Shown one piece after another: positions 53,308-55,633 of a DNA stretch of 55,633 bases. A program made the position numbers and the translations under genes. Position 1 is the stretch's first letter, and every line of letters begins with the position of its first letter. The DNA is from Mucilaginibacter sp. (GTDB taxonomy: Bacteria; Bacteroidota; Bacteroidia; Sphingobacteriales; Sphingobacteriaceae), in NCBI RefSeq assembly GCF_028288205.1, contig NZ_JAQBOD010000009.1:1-55633 (forward strand). The letters run 5' to 3'. Below the pieces are notes generated by a model. The model had not been told where the DNA came from. It did not search any database and saw only the letters and a list, made by a program, of their open reading frames with translations.

Positions 53308-54657
53308 TCACAGCAATTCCGTAGCCAAATTAGCCAACTCGCTCCGCTCGCCTTTTTGCAGGGTAATGTGCGCGTATAACGGATGGCCCTTTGCCCTATC
53401 AATTAAATAAGAGAGACCGTTACTTTCTGCATCAAGATATGGGGTATCTATCTGGTAAATATCACCGGTAAATATAAATTTGCTGTTTTCGCCTGCGCGG
53501 GATATAATAGTTTTTACTTCGTGCGGAGTAAGATTTTGCGCCTCGTCTACAATAAAAAATATTTTGCTTAGTGTGCGCCCGCGTATAAAGGCCAGTGGCG
53601 CTATAGATATTTTATCATTTTCAACCAACTCGTCAATTTTAGCCTGCATTTTTTCATCATCAGCAAACTGGTCTTTAATAAACTTAAGGTTATCCCAAAT
53701 AGGCGCCATGTAGGGGTCTATTTTTGATTTTATATCGCCCGGTAAAAAGCCAATATCCTTATTGCTTAATGGCACAATTGGGCGTGTAACGTATATCTGG
53801 CGGTAATATTTGCGCTGCTCTAACGCGCCGGCTAATGCCAATAAGGTTTTACCGGTACCCGCATTACCCTGTATGGTAACCAATTTAATATCCGGGTTCA
53901 ACAAGGCATGTATAGCAAAAGCTTGCTCCTGGTTTTTAGGGAAGATATTAAATACAGGCTGATTGGTAACCTTTTGAAGCTTTTGACTTTGGCTATTATA
54001 AAAACCTGATGCAATAGATTTCTTTCCTTCCAGTATATAAAAATGATTACTGGTATTCGCTTTTAGCTCAAAATCTTCAGCAGGTAAACTATCTTGTTTA
54101 TTTAATTGGGCTATTTGTTTATCTGTTACGTTTAAAACTGTTTTACCGGTATATAGCTCATCCAGGTTTTTAACCTTGCCGGTTTCGTAATCTTCCGCAT
54201 GTAAATTAAGCGCCTTGGCTTTTAGGCGCAGGCAAATATCTTTTGATACCAGTACTACCTTTTTATCAGGATATTCTTCCTGTAAACCAAGCGCCGCGTT
54301 TAATATACGATGATCTACTTTATCAGATCCAAAAACAATTTCGGCATTAATATTCGTAGTTTTTATATCAATTACTACTTTAAAATTACCTTTGTTAGTG
54401 CCGTTTAAAGGATGCCATTTGTTAATGAGTTTTTTACGGGAAATATCATCTATCAGCCTGATAAAGCTGCGGGCCTCAAAGTTGCGGGTATCATTGCCGC
54501 TTTTCATATTATCCAGCTCTTCCAATACCTGTATAGGTATGGCCACATCATGTTCCTGGAAGTTTTCAAAAGCGTTATGATCGTATAAGATCACGGATGT
54601 GTCTAAAACAAATATCTTTTTTCTCCCGTTCGGCCTGCTTTTATCGTCCTTATGCAT
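53308..54657 (-). CDS. PIN-PhoH ATPase (PhoH2-like)
   Basis: A 449-residue fusion. The N-terminal PIN nuclease domain (about 14-145) has the acidic residues D19 (FVLDTS), E47/E48 (VLEELD), D115 (DKVDHRIL) and D140 (VSKDICLR). The C-terminal PhoH ATPase domain (about 240-449) has Walker A GNAGTGKT (264-271) and FFIVDEAQNLTPHEVKTIIS. PhoH2 proteins unwind and cut RNA with ATP. The gene is upstream of the SGNH gene. Confidence 0.95.
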   Translation of the reverse strand: MHKDDKSRPNGRKKIFVLDTSVILYDHNAFENFQEHDVAIPIQVLEELDNMKSGNDTRNFEARSFIRLIDDISRKKLINKWHPLNGTNKGNFKVVIDIKTTNINAEIVFGSDKVDHRILNAALGLQEEYPDKKVVLVSKDICLRLKAKALNLHAEDYETGKVKNLDELYTGKTVLNVTDKQIAQLNKQDSLPAEDFELKANTSNHFYILEGKKSIASGFYNSQSQKLQKVTNQPVFNIFPKNQEQAFAIHALLNPDIKLVTIQGNAGTGKTLLALAGALEQRKYYRQIYVTRPIVPLSNKDIGFLPGDIKSKIDPYMAPIWDNLKFIKDQFADDEKMQAKIDELVENDKISIAPLAFIRGRTLSKIFFIVDEAQNLTPHEVKTIISRAGENSKFIFTGDIYQIDTPYLDAESNGLSYLIDRAKGHPLYAHITLQKGERSELANLATELL

Positions 54658-54743
54658 AAGACGCTAAATTAACTATTAAAGATTAAAGATTGAAGATTAG
54701 TGGCGGGATAATTAGCGGTATGTTAACCGGCAGGTATAAAAAC

Positions 54744-54784
54744 AAAAACGGGAGCCTTCTCTTGCGATTTGAACTCCCGTTTTT
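54744..54784. terminator. bidirectional terminator between PhoH and the ncRNA candidate
   Basis: Arms 54744-54754 (AAAAACGGGAG) and 54774-54784 with a 19-base loop. On the minus strand it is followed by a T-rich run, the expected end of the transcript below. Confidence 0.75.
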
Positions 54785-55063
54785 TACTTTATGACTAACC
54801 GTGGTTGTTCATAAAGCATCAAAATCTTTTGTAAGATGACCGACCCGCTCTCACCTTCCGCCTTGCAGGTTCCGGTTACATCAAAGTCATTACTTCCGCT
54901 GTTGCTCTTCGTAAAAATTAACAGCTTCTACTAATACCCTATTTAATTAACACTACGCTTCCATCGCTCGCGCGGTTTCTGTTTTGTGTAACTCAGGCAG
55001 TCCCGTGATCTTTAGCGCTTCCGAAGATTTGCCCGATTCACTTTCTGTTATTCCTGTAATAAG
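54744..55063 (-). ncRNA. candidate non-coding RNA, about 320 bases
   Basis: On the minus strand a promoter-like TTG (55094-55096), 18 bases, TACTTTG (55069-55075) precedes a stretch with no usable ORF of normal size, ending in the terminator at 54744-54784. Local stems are possible, for example GCTGTT with AACAGC. The same strand has two short protein-like frames (55096-54953, TTG start, FDNLITGITESESGKSSEAL; and 54927-54784, no good start, GSNDFDVTGTCKAEGESG), so small coding genes or decayed coding DNA are the alternative. I could not match it to RNase P, tmRNA or SRP RNA. Confidence 0.4.
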
Positions 55064-55096
55064 GTTGTCAAAGTACGTCGTTCTTGATGATTTCAA

Positions 55097-55498
55097 TATC
55101 GGGACATACGCCTAATCTGCAAAATATTTTTTATGTTTTTTATTAACGGGTTGCTAACAATAAAATAGAGTTTTAAACATGCATATATTCTGCAGGGGGT
55201 GTCATGCTGAACTGCGTAGAAACACAACGAAAGGTCTGTACACATACCATTTAAAAACCTTATAGCGACAGTTATTCACAAGTTCTTTTTCCACATTCAT
55301 TAGGCAATTTCTAAATTTAGGGCATCAAAAAGCGCGTAAAAATTCCTTATAATGAAATATTATAGTGTATTTTCAAATTAAAATAAATGTCTAACATTTG
55401 AAAAAGGAGGCTCCGGCCCGAAGCTGCAGCGGCAGAAATAAAATAATTTGATTTTTTTGGAAAGGGCCCGTTTTGGCGGTCCTTTTACGTAAAGGGAT
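55097..55498. other. intergenic region upstream of the ncRNA candidate
   Basis: AT-rich. Holds half of a REP-like repeat (55201-55228, GTCATGCTGAACTGCGTAGA) and a single DnaA-box-like TTATTCACA (55272-55280). No gene that I can support. A possible weak hairpin follows the kinase stop at 55465-55490. Confidence 0.4.
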
Positions 55499-55633
55499 TT
55501 AATAAGATAGCGGAAGCGTAAACCAAAAGGTGCTTCCTTTACCTAACTGGCTATCCACGCCGATCTCACCATTATGGCGGTGAATGATCTCTGCGCTGAT
55601 GTAAAGACCCAAACCCAGACCGGAATATTGTGC
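55499..55633 (-). CDS. histidine kinase, C-terminal end (partial)
   Basis: The window edge cuts this gene. The last 44 residues read [20 protein letters not shown] then [20 protein letters not shown], the G2 region of the HATPase_c domain of a sensor histidine kinase. The rest, including sensor and dimerisation domains, lies outside. No response regulator is visible. Confidence 0.93.
   Translation of the reverse strand, partial: AQYSGLGLGLYISAEIIHRHNGEIGVDSQLGKGSTFWFTLPLSY

Overview
The window looks like chromosome of a Bacteroidota bacterium, most likely family Sphingobacteriaceae (Mucilaginibacter/Pedobacter-like). The evidence is TAnnTTTG promoter boxes, few Shine-Dalgarno sites, many lipoproteins with Bacteroidota-style lipoboxes, a PorE-like OmpA protein, and many intergenic REP-like palindromes. 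The genus is an inference from style, not from a database search.

Layout. 1-600: a frameshifted GIY-YIG nuclease gene beside REP-like palindromes. 606-16558: housekeeping genes (Rieske protein, lipoprotein, queE, PorE-like OmpA protein, recQ, manC, DUF1761, rlmB, dnaB, chrA, TPR protein, etfB-etfA and a bifunctional-nuclease gene). 16792-18520: an RluA-type pseudouridine synthase, then an IS110 remnant that splits a REP-like repeat. 18520-23168: a cell-envelope group (ddl, divergent from a run of PASTA protein, rhodanese, mltG, thioesterase and BrkB-family genes). 23274-26116: tRNA-Ser(TGA) carrying a small defective integrative element bounded by a 23-bp duplication of the tRNA 3' end. Its cargo is a SagB-type dehydrogenase and a 105-residue unknown protein. 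26327-31269: DUF421, DNA ligase D, MscS channel and pyrophosphatase. 31396-34104: a large ThuA / sugar dehydrogenase / PKD / cytochrome c fusion. 34203-40781: an RND efflux operon with a TetR regulator and five matching palindromic operator candidates. 41230-43440: a DUF262 + HEPN two-gene module lying inside the loop of a long inverted repeat made of REP-like sequence; this is the best candidate for a little-described system. 43776-54657: SDR protein, SMP-30-like protein, DUF763, DUF4142, PEP carboxylase, FUSC transporter, SGNH hydrolase and PIN-PhoH ATPase. 54744-55063 (minus strand) resembles a free-standing non-coding RNA gene with promoter and terminator. The window ends inside a histidine kinase gene.

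How it fits together. ddl supplies D-Ala-D-Ala for peptidoglycan, while mltG and the PASTA protein act on or sense the glycan strand. EtfBA forms an electron-transfer dimer. The adaptor, RND pump and outer-membrane factor form one tripartite exporter, probably repressed by the adjacent TetR. A recurring theme is REP-like palindromes interrupted by or filled with other genes: the GIY-YIG pseudogene, the IS110 remnant, and the DUF262/HEPN pair.
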